Part shown: one piece after another, positions 55,401 to 60,858 of the stretch
Position numbering within the stretch: the first letter of the stretch is position 1
How the letters are laid out: each line of letters starts with the position of its first letter
Assembly (NCBI RefSeq): GCF_000151315.2
Contig: NW_011887292.1
Span: forward strand, 124,001-188,000
Length of the DNA stretch: 64,000 nucleotides
Source of the DNA: Capsaspora owczarzaki ATCC 30864
Lineage: Eukaryota; Opisthokonta; Filasterea
Direction of reading: 5' to 3'
Position numbers and translations under genes: made by a program
Notes under the pieces: model-generated
Database searches by the model: none
The model's input: only the letters and a program-made list of their open reading frames with translations
What the model was told of the DNA's origin: nothing

Positions 55401-56600
55401 CAGTGCGTGGCTGGAACCTTCAAGCAAAGTCTCACCAGCGACACCTGTTCTTCTTGTCTGGCATCCTGCCCCGATGGCACGTACGAGGCAGCCGGTTGCT
55501 CGATCACCAACAACCGTCTCTGTCTGTCCTGCCCGTCTATTACCAACTGCGCCTTCACGTCGTGCACCAACTCGTTCAGTCGGCAGTGTCGCACGTGTCG
55601 CTCGGGATTTTACCGCATTCCTGCCGCCGGTTCCACTATGGACAGCTGCGCCGCGTGTCTTTCTTGTGACGTCGGCCAGTACGTCGCGACCCCTTGCGGT
55701 GGCGTCAACGGCACGACCGATACAGTGTGCCGCGACTGCCTGACCATTCCGAACTGTCAGTCCTCGTCGTGTGTCAGTGGCTCTGCGGGAGGCACGATCT
55801 GCTCCGAGTGCAGCTCCGGGTATTACCTCGCAGCAGACGGCCGCTCTTGTGTCCGGTGCTCGCCCGTCAGCCCATGCGCCAGCAATCTTTTCACCTGCTC
55901 GACCGCGAACGATACCATTTGTGTGCGAAGCGATGACTCTGGCTCGGACTTTTTGAGCAACACGTCGCAGGCCGTGCCTGTCATTGTGTTCTCGGTCCTG
56001 ATTCTGCTGGCGATTGTCGTGATGGTGGTGCATGCCTACCGACGCCGCCAGCGAAGCCAAATGGCTCCCATCGTGTCAGATCGGCCAGACAGCGTCATTG
56101 GCTCCATGTCGAATGACAGCGTCCAAGTTGCCGCCAAGCCGCCTCATCGCTCCAAGTCCCCGGCGAAGGCTGAATCGGACTATGTTTCCTATCCCTCAAC
56201 CTCCGGCGCCTCCTCATCGTCAGCTGCCACCGCGGGTACCTTTGCTCGCAACAGCACGCTCGCACGCAACAGCAGCATGAAGCAGCTGAAGCGCATTTCG
56301 ATGCAAGAGTCCAAGCGCTCCAGCTGGAATGACATTATCGCTCCTGCGCCGACCATTTCCAACTACAGCAATCCTCTTGCTGCCGTCCACATGTCCGAGA
56401 CGCGCGGTAATGAGATGCTCACAAACGCCGAAACGCTGCATACACTGGCAGCGCTGGCGGATGACACTGCAGATGCGATTGCCGCCGAGGAAGCCCAGGA
56501 AGGCCAAGACGTCCAGACCGACGTTGCCGAGGGTGATTCTGAAGCCCCGCGCGGCCGCACTGCGCATAAATGGGCTCGTACGCGCAGCATTTACGTTTGA
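34458..56600 (+). CDS. Giant single-pass membrane protein with about 150 six-cysteine repeats
   Basis: One 22,143-nt exon, about 7,380 residues, no intron. Start set at MMSQRPRRSS (34458; 34461 possible) because the following WLCLVLATLMASALIP is a signal peptide. Residues to about 330 look like two PPC-like beta-sandwich domains: WYWLQFTVPGPLLTVTLSL with YLILYRDSCDTQLACNDD, then FISTCATDG with DTIVAAYTSCSS and DDNC. From about residue 340 come roughly 150 units of about 42-48 residues, pattern C-x2-C-T-x2-(S)-x-C-(TSSL)-T-C-(TSSS)-S-Q-C-T-S-C-x2-G-(Y/F)-(Y/W)-L, then a variable loop to the next Cys. The last units (after about 54450) are TNFR/furin-like. A TM helix VPVIVFSVLILLAIVVMVVH (about 55973-56035) is followed by YRRRQR and a tail of about 185 residues rich in Ser. 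The repeats recall protist CxxC surface proteins and EGF/TNFR-like modules, but no named family fits. Likely a cell-surface adhesion or receptor stalk (inference). Confidence 0.9.
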   Translation: MMSQRPRRSSASSWLCLVLATLMASALIPRMGIQPAEAAFSCTSPDQVISTGLTNGHNVAYTVAFASSRVTGIAANCNLASQSWYWLQFTVPGPLLTVTLSLVPSDGATPGVSDTYLILYRDSCDTQLACNDDAASTYYSRIEIPLGAGTYRLAIGQYSTSSAGTTSSARIVVKATNSLCNSCSTCLSQTWAWFPPYPKPQISYNTGLTTTANSYTLYQTTFLPIVAPDDGEIFISTCATDGVVWSSSALDTIVAAYTSCSSVLTVIDDNCNSRQTQLRFDVTRDQRLNVAVGLYPSASSAVTSQIVMTFTCKAGKYDDDNNQNTMCATCPGITGCTSSITCTTNNNMQCTSCDTGRYLLEGTLDSCPFCTNNIAGCLSVTCTTSTDQVCTSCSSGYWLNGGTCTPCTSVTYCTSALTCTSATTSQCTSCDANHYVSPGTAVTCAACTSISNCGSLPTCTSASNSRCPGCSGGFYRSAGTSSDTCPACTPISNCGNGLTCSTASNSRCALCSTGYYNTAGSATSADTCNLCTSVSNCAVTPTCSAASASTCGSCTNGYYRTAGPPDSCTICPSVSQCTSAVSCASAVTSQCSACQSGYYLLKGAADTCPLCTQISNCLSVETCSSSADSRCLSCAAGYWRNAGTTKDTCDTCNPVSNCQPSSVTCSTSTNSVCGTCLSGYWLTSALACQQCSDVLHCTSSITCSSATNSQCTGCAAGYFLVDGTADTCQQCSAVPNCAGSLSCTSSSNSRCSGCAAGFYLVVGTTTSMDQCLPCQSVSGCATSPITCTSSSTSQCGSCVAGRYLLDGTADTCPTCGTVANCVGSSVTCTTSSNSVCGACDSGFWLASPTECRACTSIGQCTSALTCSTALNSQCISCTSGYYLSDGSADTCPLCATVANCAASTTCTTANDARCPSCASGYYLSAGATTTADTCLQCPAIANCLSPVITCTNAGTSQCAQCAAGTYLVDGSADSCATCSPVANCVAGTITCTSSSNSVCGTCNSGYYLSAGACVICPGISSCSSAVTCTSASTSQCTECLPGYRLVEGTQDSCPACGSIQYCNFGSVTCTTASDSRCASCYSGTYLSVGTSSTPDRCLNCPPISGCSGSVTCASASSARCSACASGRYFQPGAVTTPTSSDTCPPCTPVSDCFSSLTCTAIDNSQCTSCTAGHYLIDNSPSVADLCQVCAPVSSCSSSLTCTSGGNSQCTLCDAGYYLLDGSPDTCPSCSPITSCVPGTTTCTTSSTSRCGTCSSGTFLNVGTPTTADSCSTCTPVTNCAVAATCSSSTTSRCATCRAGFYKLVGASSDTCVPCASVASCTSDLTCTSPTDSQCTSCSAGYYLVEGVADTCASCAPITSCTAGTVTCASSTTSRCGLCASGFYFVAGTSSSPDQCVVCPAVSGCSAPVTCASSSTSRCSACSAGTYFSAGGASSPDQCLACAAVSGCTSSLTCSSATSSQCTSCSVGKFLVDNASPVADTCHDCSTVDSCVAGQLSCTSSSDSQCASCQSGSWLQDGVQDACVACTAVSNCLSALTCTSALTSQCTGCNSGYFLLDNPSTVADVCQACDSVVGCTSSLTCTSATTSQCSSCASGRFLIDKPTNQADVCQTCASVDQCTSSLQCTSPTSSQCTSCQSGYFLADNAAPTADTCQGCTPVLQCSSALTCTSSSTSQCTTCNAGFYLSEVGIADTCEPCSAVSNCASSPTCSSSTSSQCTSCQSGTFLVDNAPPTADVCQTCPTINQCTSAITCTSSSTSQCTLCAAGTYLMNDVQDSCPTCPSVASCVGSVTCDSASTSRCSACAAGTYLVAGTGSTPDQCVACPVIAGCSGSVTCSSSTTSRCSLCQSGLYLTPGGGASPDVCSSCTPIADCTSGVTCISASSSQCTACAIGKFLVDNASPSADLCQSCTAIAQCHGVLSCSTASNSQCTACSAGFWLHEGAQDACQPCSDITGCTSALTCTTAGDSQCSTCASGRYLVDGIADICQSCSIVPGCTSSLTCVSSTSSQCSSCLSGLYLVDNASPLADSCNTCPGVQNCTVPVTCTSASTPQCTACAPSTYLEDQPSTGSDSCIGCNTVDYCTGSLSCTSASTSQCTECAAGHYLVDGTSDTCQTCPAILNCAAPTTCSSAVAVRCSACTAGYFKTAGDATSPDQCTPCTAVSGCLSALTCTSASSSQCTSCSSGLFLVNNASPVADVCSTCASVAQCSSGLTCVSSTSSQCTSCNTGYFLVDRTSPTADLCQQCTAVAHCSGQVTCTTASNSVCSTCGAGFYLSGGNCVPCAGIAGCSDSVVQCTSATNSRCVACDAGLYRAGGTVSTPDVCQACNAVSGCTSSLTCTSSSDSQCTSCTAGRYLQDVTSPNADSCPACPSISNCTSTPVTCSSDSTSRCTTCASGTYRSIGGGSSPDLCSACSSIVGCQSALTCADASSSQCTSCRSGRYLVEGAQDTCPRCTTIPSCTGSVTCSSAADSRCDACAAGTYLLQGDSTHADQCVSCPSVVGCSGSVTCSSAVTSRCTACTSGLYLVSGTTTQPDTCNSCTPVTNCASALTCISAGSSQCTSCNAGSFLVDLASPSADLCTTCDTVPFCSGSVTCTSTANEQCTACVSGHYLLEGTQDSCPPCSAVAGCASAPTCTSDVDSRCTTCQPGRYHATGGTGVADSCPTCSSIVNCTSSLTCTTSGDSVCTACAVGTYRSAGVVGSLADSCTNCPGIGGCTGVLSCTAVGNSQCSQCVSGTYLVDGAQDSCATCLSISSCTGTVTCDSASTSRCSACAAGTYRVAGTGSTPDQCVACPAIAGCSGSVTCASSTTSRCSSCQSGLYLTPGGSSADLCSTCTPISGCTSGVTCISSSSSQCTACATGKFLVDNASPSADLCSDCTAIAQCNGALSCSSSSNSQCTACSAGYWLQDGTQDSCVACTAVSGCTSSLTCTSATSSQCTTCVSGTYLNDNALPAADTCNTCTPVQNCSSALSCSSGIDSVCSTCDSGTYRSVGIVGSVADRCLRCTSISGCTSPVTCSSSADSQCVSCASGLFLSDGTQDQCSPCTSIVGCAVPLTCTTSLNSQCSSCSPGRRRQLGGSAADTCPVCTPILNCDGSLLCTTASDSRCSACASAYWLSVGSAGVSDSCVACTSVSQCTSSLTCVSSSSSQCASCATGFFLQDATSPAQDSCGTCAAVSNCIGTISCTSAANSRCSGCETGYWLQNGVKDTCVACTAVSGCASSLSCSSATTSRCAACNPGQYLQVGGAGTPDACPTCSSVPDCIGSTTCTTSSDSVCSSCASGTYRVPGAVGVAADSCTACLPVSGCNSALTCVSATTSQCSSCSAGRYLVDAEQDVCQLCPSVPSCTGSITCSSSSNSRCSECAPGTYRVAGSGSTADQCVSCPGIVGCPGSITCSNSTTSRCSACAPGRFLSVGISGQPDTCPTCTSVPGCLSAITCASSSSSQCTSCQTGTFLLDNAAPVADVCQSCTLVGNCTSTLTCSSSSTSQCTSCAPGFWLQDGAKDTCVACTALPGCTSALTCSSATSSQCSSCAAGTFLVDNASPTADSCATCTSVTGCTSSLTCTSSGDSACTTCAVGTFRAAGVVGSTADTCAACTPVAGCNGVLSCTTASDSKCTSCVAGLFLNAGVQDRCTSCTVVDGCTSSLTCSTADNSQCTSCTPGRFLVEGTVDMCQACTSVVGCNGALTCTSSQNTRCSSCQSGTWLNTGGATSLDVCVGCSPVGNCTSSLTCGSATSSQCTTCAAGTYLNDQIAPLADDCVGCTPVSHCAGAITCTGAGNAQCASCASGYYRAAGSPDQCLPCVSVTGCAVDLTCATSSESRCTTCQPGRYRAAGGAGVADSCPTCSSIVNCTSSLTCTTSGDSVCTACAVGTYRSAGVVGSLADSCTNCPGIGGCTGVLSCTAVGNSQCSQCVSGTYLVDGAQDSCATCLSISSCTGTVTCDSASTSRCSACAAGTYRVAGTGSTPDQCVACPAIAGCSGSVTCASSTTSRCSSCQSGLYLTPGGSSADLCSTCTPISGCTSGVTCISSSSSQCTACATGKFLVDNASPSADLCSDCTAITNCTGSTTCTNPGSSQCDECSSGFWLQNGPVDACIACTPVASCVSQLSCTSTSSSQCDTCTPGFYLVDNAAPAADLCAACTDIANCSATETCVSASSSQCTACNAGSFLMDNTSPVADSCVTCSPVSGCSSSITCVSSSSSQCTVCASGTFLVDHASPVADTCQACSTISQCSSPVTCASASSSQCSACAPGFYLHHDVADQCLPCTGIVGCTGSLTCTSASDSRCTSCTDGLYLAPAVSPAFPDTCAPCPAVTGCSSSLTCTSSNSSQCTSCGSGSYLLDQAAPQADTCPQCTPIANCSSALSCTSASNSQCTTCLSGSYLIDNPVGVADICKTCTPVAHCTGSVSCTSASDSACSSCGAGFYQGPSSTCLPCTAVSSCTSALTCTTSTDSRCTSCTAGLYRVTGAAGVADTCAPCPPVTGCTSSLVCSTQFDSQCSSCAAGRYLVDHTSPQADSCPLCASVGQCVSDLTCDSASSSRCSECTTGFYLSPGSAATPDMCNPCTPIVNCTSAVACTTGASSRCTSCTAGTWLVPSGSEAQPDTCQLCPDIVGCVSAETCLSASTSRCTNCVEGTYRIGGSGSTPDSCQSCTPVAGCTSALTCSTSGNSQCTACASGTFLEHGVAGAPDVCSPCTAVPSCTSSLTCTSSTTSQCTSCAPGFWLQDGAKDTCVACTALSGCTSALACSSATSSQCSSCAAGTFLVDNASPTADSCATCTSVTGCTSSLTCTSSGDSACTTCAVGTFRAAGVVGSTADTCAACTPVAGCNGVLSCTTASDSKCTSCVAGLFLNAGVQDRCTSCTVVDGCTSSLTCSTADNSQCTSCTPGRFLVEGTVDMCQACTSVVGCNGALTCTSSQNTRCSSCQSGTWLNTGGATSLDVCVGCSPVGNCTSSLTCGSATSSQCTTCAAGTYLNDQIAPLADDCVGCTPVSHCAGAITCTGAGNAQCASCASGYYRAAGSPDQCLPCVSVTGCAVDLTCATSSESRCTTCQPGRYRAAGGAGVADSCPTCSSIVNCTSSLTCTTSGDSVCTACAVGTYRSAGVVGSLADSCTNCPGIGGCTGVLSCTAVGNSQCSQCVSGTYLVDGAQDSCATCLSISSCTGTVTCDSASTSRCSACAAGTYRVAGTGSTPDQCVACPAIAGCSGSVTCASSTTSRCSSCQSGLYLTPGGSSADLCSTCTPISGCTSGVTCISSSSSQCTACAIGKFLVDNASPSADLCSDCTAIAQCNGALSCSSSSNSQCTACSAGYWLQDGTQDSCVACTAVSGCTSSLTCTSATSSQCTTCVSGTYLNDNASPAADTCNSCSPVLGCASSLSCSTSFDSVCTACSAGTYRVVGAPGATADTCQTCPVVSHCAGQTTCTDSTTSQCAACSAGFYLVNGVQDQCQSCSAVAGCSVTVTCTGTSDSQCATCDTGRFLVDGVQDVCSPCTTVPQCSGSLTCTSPTTSRCSACTAGYWLSAGSAGAADSCVVCPGIVDCISPITCVSSTSSQCTTCRSSTFLQDNASPTPDVCQGCPSIDGCTGTLSCGQTAGTTQCSNCAVGRYLQEGVEDACPACTPIAGCEAVPSCTSSSNSRCSRCYDGQYHVSGTVGSADQCPTCAPVANCSVPVTCTTGGDSTCITCNLGSRRVPGVVGASPDSCTTCAPVDKCASAVSCTTAFDSQCTACQAGYYLAEGTADHCQTCMAIPGCASSVVCDSPSTSRCAACAVGYYLQTGTSSTPDQCVPCSSVASCSSQVTCSSATSSQCTSCSSGYYLVDNAAPNADTCVACPSVASCTSAVTCTSATSSQCTTCAAGLYLQDNSPPLADVCNSCTAVADCASSLTCSSSSTSQCSFCADGFWLQDGAVDSCVACSPVAGCTSSLSCSSSSSSQCSLCAPGRYLRDNISPTADTCPFCTPVGNCTTSITCTSAADSVCTTCAPGTFRAVGAVGVTPDTCQACSPIASCSGAITCTSSGDSQCSSCAAGFWLNEAGTHDVCVACTPVSGCTTGSTCTTSLDSRCNSCAPGFYLMTGSAGAPDSCSPCTGVPGCAGNLTCTSASNSRCSLCAPTTFLSVGTSSTLDTCTSCSSIVNCTSSIACVSLGSSQCTSCNDGFYLMDNASPAQDVCASCPAIPNCATSVQCTSAVAARCSVCRAGYYLSNGGPGVSDSCVACTGVANCSSAITCTSAVDSRCSACASSRYLSQGGPGVADSCPACASIASCAGQTSCTASSNSRCSICAAGTWLSTGSASTSDTCVACASIVNCTATPSCSNSTNSHCSSCVVGTFLQPGTGSSPDTCQPCRSVASCSGVLSCTSTLDSQCSACQQGLFLLDGVQDQCVSCSPITDCISNITCTSATTSQCTSCLAAHYLRNDVQDACPTCSPIDGCTSSLVCTTSSDSRCTSCSAGRYLAPGSTGVSDLCPTCEPVANCTSPLVCDSASTSRCAACAIGTFLVPGGVGVPDTCATCSPIAGCAVPITCSSASDSRCTNCFAGSYRAPGTVGVMDSCPSCTPVVGCNSSIQCSGPSNSQCSSCVAGRYLLDVGSMGADTCPTCLGVTGCTSPLTCTSSADSQCQTCASGMYLQDGVVDACFNCTSITGCSVPLTCTNSGNSQCAQCAAQRFLVDGVADTCQSCASNCSRGSYESVPCSSTTNRQCSPCAAVPGCSTFVTCSSPSDAICATCSSTQYFNGAACTACTTCNPATEYVVRACSDSLNAVCGTCDAECSGGCTGAGPSACVACRHYQLDGACVASCPADYYAPTASGVCTRCTTCPAGQYASTSCSATSDTICSACPGLPNCNSTECTSPASVKCSRCNAQFRLLSPTSCGACSSGCPSGSFASTACSQTTSQDRVCSACTPISSCVSGALTCSSAQNSQCSSCTPGSYRVPGIPDSCALCSDSCPAGSFQSTACSSSGTSDRVCTACTPISNCTSGGVTCSTSVNSRCSQCVAGTFKQSLTSDTCSSCLASCPDGTYEAAGCSITNNRLCLSCPSITNCAFTSCTNSFSRQCRTCRSGFYRIPAAGSTMDSCAACLSCDVGQYVATPCGGVNGTTDTVCRDCLTIPNCQSSSCVSGSAGGTICSECSSGYYLAADGRSCVRCSPVSPCASNLFTCSTANDTICVRSDDSGSDFLSNTSQAVPVIVFSVLILLAIVVMVVHAYRRRQRSQMAPIVSDRPDSVIGSMSNDSVQVAAKPPHRSKSPAKAESDYVSYPSTSGASSSSAATAGTFARNSTLARNSSMKQLKRISMQESKRSSWNDIIAPAPTISNYSNPLAAVHMSETRGNEMLTNAETLHTLAALADDTADAIAAEEAQEGQDVQTDVAEGDSEAPRGRTAHKWARTRSIYV
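42421..43324 (+). repeat. Internal near-identical block A of the giant gene
   Basis: About 900 bp. Its first 668 bp match 45958-46625 (offset 3,537) with only a few differences. The whole block matches 49630-50533 (offset 7,209). The sequence codes for about 20 cysteine half-units and keeps the reading frame in every copy. Confidence 0.88.
44901..46625 (+). repeat. Internal near-identical block B, copy 1
   Basis: 1,725 bp (575 codons) repeated at 48573-50297 with an offset of 3,672 bp. Flanks differ abruptly on both sides (44900/48572 and 46626/50298). Only scattered substitutions were noticed on reading, for example at 44999/48671 region and near 46500/50170. Confidence 0.9.
48573..50297 (+). 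repeat. Internal near-identical block B, copy 2
   Basis: Second copy of 44901-46625. Downstream of 50297 it continues to match block A (43089-43324), not copy 1, so the junction is a mosaic of the two earlier copies. Confidence 0.9.
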
Positions 56601-56899
56601 TAGTTTGTGTTTGATGTAGCTTTTGCATGTTTTTGTTGTTATTTGTCTTGTTGTTCTTTCTGTCTGTTCTCTGTTCATATCTGCTTGTATTGTTTGTTTC
56701 TTTTGCTGTCAATGTTGATGTTGATGTTCTCGTTGTTTTTGCTGTTTGCTTATGTTGTAAGCAAGCACAATGAAGCTCGAAAATTACTGTAAAACCCGTT
56801 GTTTCCTGTCAACATTATCCAGTCTACTGTTTCGCTCATATTTTTCTGACAGAGCACTTCCACATTATCCAGTCTTAGAATCTTTTTGTTCTGAATCCA
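56601..56899. other. Intergenic gap between giant gene and SMG7-like gene
   Basis: About 300 bp, T-rich after the giant gene's stop, then the presumed promoter of the next plus-strand gene. A 13-nt sequence (CATTATCCAGTCT) occurs twice, near 56812 and 56862. Confidence 0.5.
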
Positions 56900-59800
56900 A
56901 TGCAGAGCAGCGCGGCGTCACACGAGGACGCGCTCAACTTTCATATGGCACAGATTGCGGGCTTGCTCGACCATCTGCGCTCCACATCAAACCCGACGCC
57001 CTCGTCTGCGCCATCGTCAGCCAAGAGTGGGACTGGGGCTGGGACTGGGGCTGGGGCTGGGACTGGGGCTGGGGCTGGGGCTGGGGCTGGGACTGGCGCC
57101 GACGACAGCGGAGGACTCGTCCTTGCGTCACTGCGCTCGAGCTACACAGAGGCCCTCATGTGCGCCCTGGCCATCGCCCAGCAACCGAGTGGACGAGATG
57201 ATGCATTGACCTCGCACGCCGAACATGGCCGAGCGGGGCAGCAGAGCGCGCGCTCAAAGGCCAAGACCAGTATTGCTGAAGTCAGTGCCGCAGCCAGCGC
57301 AAGCCGGGCACCGCTGCAAGTGGGCTACAGGCGGAGACGACAAGGCGAACCCGAGCGAAACACCACTCATGACGAAGACGAGGATGACGAGGACGAGGAC
57401 GACGACGAGGACGACGAGGACGACGACGACTCGAATTCGGACGCGAGCGACGGTGAGCCAACCGCTCCGTCAACCACTGTCAGAAAGTCGGGCCATGGCA
57501 CAAACCCCAAGCTTGCTGCAGAGACTGCTACGAGACTGGAGCGCCACCTGTGGCAGCGCGGGTACTATGCACGCATTGAATCGCTGCGATCGTCGCGCTC
57601 AAAGCACGCGACTGCAATCTCGCGCGCCAGCATCGAGCTGCTGGCTTTGGCGCAGCAAAGGGACCCCAGCCCCCAGGCGACTGCCAGGCAGCAGGAAGTG
57701 TATTCAAGCTACGAAACCGAGCTGCGGAGACTCACGCGGGCCGTTTCAGCGCTGCAGAAAACGCTCATCGAGGCGCAGGAAGCGTACGCACAGCTGCGCG
57801 TGAGGCTGCTTGGCGAGCACCGCCTCGCGACTCCGTCAGACGGGCCCGTGCTTGACACTGACGTGACTCGGCTACGACATTCCTTGCATGCACTGTTGGT
57901 ACAGATGATTCACCAGGCACTCGTGCGGCAAGGCGATTTGGCGCGTTACCAAGTCCAAAATGACCAGTACCTGGCGATGATTTCCGAATTAACAGAGCAG
58001 CAGCGTGGGTCAGATACTGGCGGCATGTCTGCGCCCTCGGTTGGCCTCGTACTTGGTGCGCGTCCGTCTCCAGCCGCCGCTCGCGAGCGAAATTACAAGG
58101 CGCCGATCGTCCCCGCAATCCCAAAGCTCCGGGTTGCCGATCAGACTGCCGCCAAAGAGCTGTACGAGCAAGCATTGCTCTGGATCCCAGACAGCGGAAA
58201 CGCATTCAACCAGATCGCCATGTTGCTAGCGCACGAAGACAACCAATTACCAATGCTGTTTTATTACACGCAAAGTCTCGCATCGGCGTCGCCGTTTGAC
58301 AAGGCCACGGACAACATCCGACTCGTCTTTGACAAGAATCGGGAGGCTACTGCCCGCGCATTGTTCAAGAGCAGCGCTTTGCAAACAAAACCGGAAACTG
58401 CTGACAGTGGTGCTGCACCTACAACTCAGTCACCCAGTCCACTGACGTTGTTCTGGCAACGCTACTTGTTGGTTGTCGATATGATTTCTTCGGGTGCGGA
58501 GACGTTTGATCCCTCCTCGCATTACCGACCGTCATCGACGAACAACAGGCAAGCGGCTCCAATGCCGCGACTCTCGCTTTCAGATGTGATACGGGACGCG
58601 TTGAGCGCGTTTGAACAGCTTCTCGGGGCATGCGATGCAACCACGCTCTTGAGCACAGATCAAGTAGATGTCAATGCACATCCGAGCGTCTTTTTCAGTA
58701 CACCGCCTGCAAGCTCGACACCATCACCCACGGCTGGCGTCGGGAGCACGTGGCTGGCGCAGCTCGTGGCCGTCGCCCTTTTCTTTGTGACACACGCAAT
58801 CGAATGCGAACACTACGCTCAGAGTTCGCCGGATTCCGCAAATATTTCTTCCGCCATGCACGCCTTGATCGAGTCCTCTTCTCTCTCACAAGGATTGGTG
58901 CAAGCGCTGACCGCTCGTCGCAATCGCGAGGGCAAATCGTCGTCGCTTTCCGAAACTAGCATGTCGTTTGTGTTTGACCTTATTGCTGCGCTTGCCAAAA
59001 AGTCCTTCCTGACGGCAGGATTCTCCAATGCACCGGACCAGCTGTGCGATATGGCTGCACTGCCGGCACTCAAGCTGTTCATGGACTGGTTGCAAACCCG
59101 CAGTGATATTCTGGCCTTTCCAAGCTTTAAAGCCAAGTGCCAGCAGAGTTTTCTCATCATTGTACGTGTGTGTGTGTTGTTTCGGTTTGTTCATTTGTGG
59201 TGAACTTTGTTGGGCCTTTGTGATTTGAAAGCTACTGACTGTCGCGTTTCATGCACCGCTTTTTTCTTTTTTTTTTTTTTTTTTTTTTTTTTTGGCAGAC
59301 TGCAGTGGTCAACGGATTGTTGGAGCGATCCGCCAGTCTTCGTTCGTCCATGGAGCCATGTCGTGAGATTGCTGAACGAATGCTCCTTGATCAGCCTCCG
59401 TCGAAAGGTTGGCAACAAGTGGACGCCAACGTAGAGGATTGGCTTGTTCGTGGTTGTGCCTTCATGCAAGCAAAACACGACAAGCTGCGCTTTTTGCCAG
59501 AACATCGACGTGACTTGCTTCTTCATGGCAATGTGCTTTCCAAAGTGATGAGGTACGTCATTTTTGCGACATGATGGAGGTGAACTTTGGCGCCCTTTTT
59601 GCTTGACACTCACTGGTAGTGATTGTTTTCAGATTGCACTGTATCGTGGCTGGCGCGTATTGGGCAACTTCGACATATGTTGGAGATCGACCGTTGCTGT
59701 TCTGCTCTGCTCAGAGCAATGGGGTCTTGCGCTCATTTGCTACGGACTTGAAGCGCCTCAAGGCAGTGGCGAACGATCCACCGCTTGCAACAGCTGTCTC

Positions 59801-60404
59801 GGGGCCGTCGTCGGGAGCGACGACCACACCGACCGAAACCCGCGTGCAAGCACAAGCGGCAGCTTCGTCCTCTCGATCGCCAACAAGCAATTTCGATGAT
59901 GAAGCAGATGCCGAGGAAGTTATCGTGTTTCGTCCATCTTCTCGACCTTCTCCGCAACAACCGCAGCTGCAACCGCAACCGCAACCACAACCGCTGCAGG
60001 CACAGCCACAGCGACAACAACCACCACAGCCGCAGCATCACCAGCAGACCAATGCCAATCAGCCTTTTGAGGTGAGGCCGATTGGAATGCAATCCCAATC
60101 ATCAATGTACGGGGCGACGTCGCTTTCAGCGGGTCTAATCCAGTCTGTGCTACCTCCGACCACGCAACAGCACCAGCACGTGCCGAAGCACTACGGTTTT
60201 GTGCCGGGCGCGACGCCAGCTGCCGCGTTTCCAGATCTGACCGCCACCGCTTTTGCCCCGTCCATGTTCTCGTCGCCAATGTTTGGTGCGTCAACCGGGT
60301 CTTCCTCTCTGTTTGCTCGGTCTCCCCAGAGTGTTCCACAGCCTCCAGCTGCCAGCCTTTGGACTCTGCCGTTGAATGACCCTCAGGCTTTCAGACCATT
60401 GTAA
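56900..60404 (+). CDS. EST1/SMG7-like 14-3-3/TPR protein
   Basis: Three exons, 56900-59161, 59299-59552 and 59633-60404, coding 1,095 residues in consistent phase. The N-terminal 14-3-3-like region is interrupted by a Gly/Thr/Ala repeat and an acidic Asp/Glu run. The EST1 signature is LYEQALLWIPDSGNAFNQIA, then EDNQLPMLFYYTQSLA and SPFDKATDNIRLVF, matching the TPR-like part of EST1, SMG5, SMG6 and SMG7. Later segments SFLIITAVVNGLLER and PALKLFMDWLQT fit the following helical hairpin domain. No PIN nuclease domain follows; instead there is EEVIVFRPSS and a Gln/Pro-rich disordered tail. The E-x-IVF-P motif and absence of PIN favour SMG7, the phospho-UPF1 reader in nonsense-mediated decay, over SMG6. 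A telomerase-associated Est1 role cannot be excluded. The middle intron (59162-59298) carries a long T run before its acceptor. Confidence 0.85.
57028..57096 (+). repeat. In-frame GGGACT/GGGGCT hexamer repeat
   Basis: Hexamers GGGACT and GGGGCT alternate for about 65 bp and code for Gly-Thr and Gly-Ala pairs in the N-terminus of the SMG7-like protein. Length variation between strains would keep frame. Confidence 0.88.
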
Positions 60405-60858
60405 TTGGGTTTGGTTGTGTTGCTGTGGGATTTCTGCTTTTTTGGATGCGCTCTGACTTTGGTTGTGTGTTTGTTTCGTGCGATAGTAGTTCGGATCCTC
60501 AAGCACCCCCTCCAGGTTACATGTCATGTAAGCGAATGCGCTTGGGGTCCAGTTTGAAAGCGACAGATGACTCACTCGCCCTTTTTGACACGCATTCTGA
60601 ACAGATCCTGTTCGAGGCCAGCCACCGACCTGATGGGATTCTGCAATCGATACAAGAGGAATGTGCTTGATGTTTTGAAGATTATGAGAACATTGGACGA
60701 AACCTCGATATAATATCAACCGACAAAACAGAAAATCGACAGACCAAATCACAAGAACAAAGAAAAACAAAAAATAGAGAAAAAAAAAAGAGAAAAAAAG
60801 AAACGCTCATAACAATGAATGAACAGAAAAGGCAACTTAAAAACCAAACAAAAAAGCC
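60405..60858. other. Convergent 3' intergenic region
   Basis: 454 bp between two genes that converge. Contains both 3' UTRs and an A-rich stretch near 60757-60800. No gene recognised. Confidence 0.5.

Noticed and set aside
34656-56060. Long antisense and alternative-frame open stretches across the giant gene, some over 300 codons
   Set aside because: They repeat with the same period as the sense-strand units and reflect its Cys/Ser/Thr codon pattern. They have no start context, domain or independent conservation.
34458-56600. Tandem repeats considered as a satellite, CRISPR array or mobile element
   Set aside because: The frame is intact over 22 kb, units diverge in sequence but keep cysteine spacing, and there are no terminal repeats or spacers; it is a protein-coding repeat.
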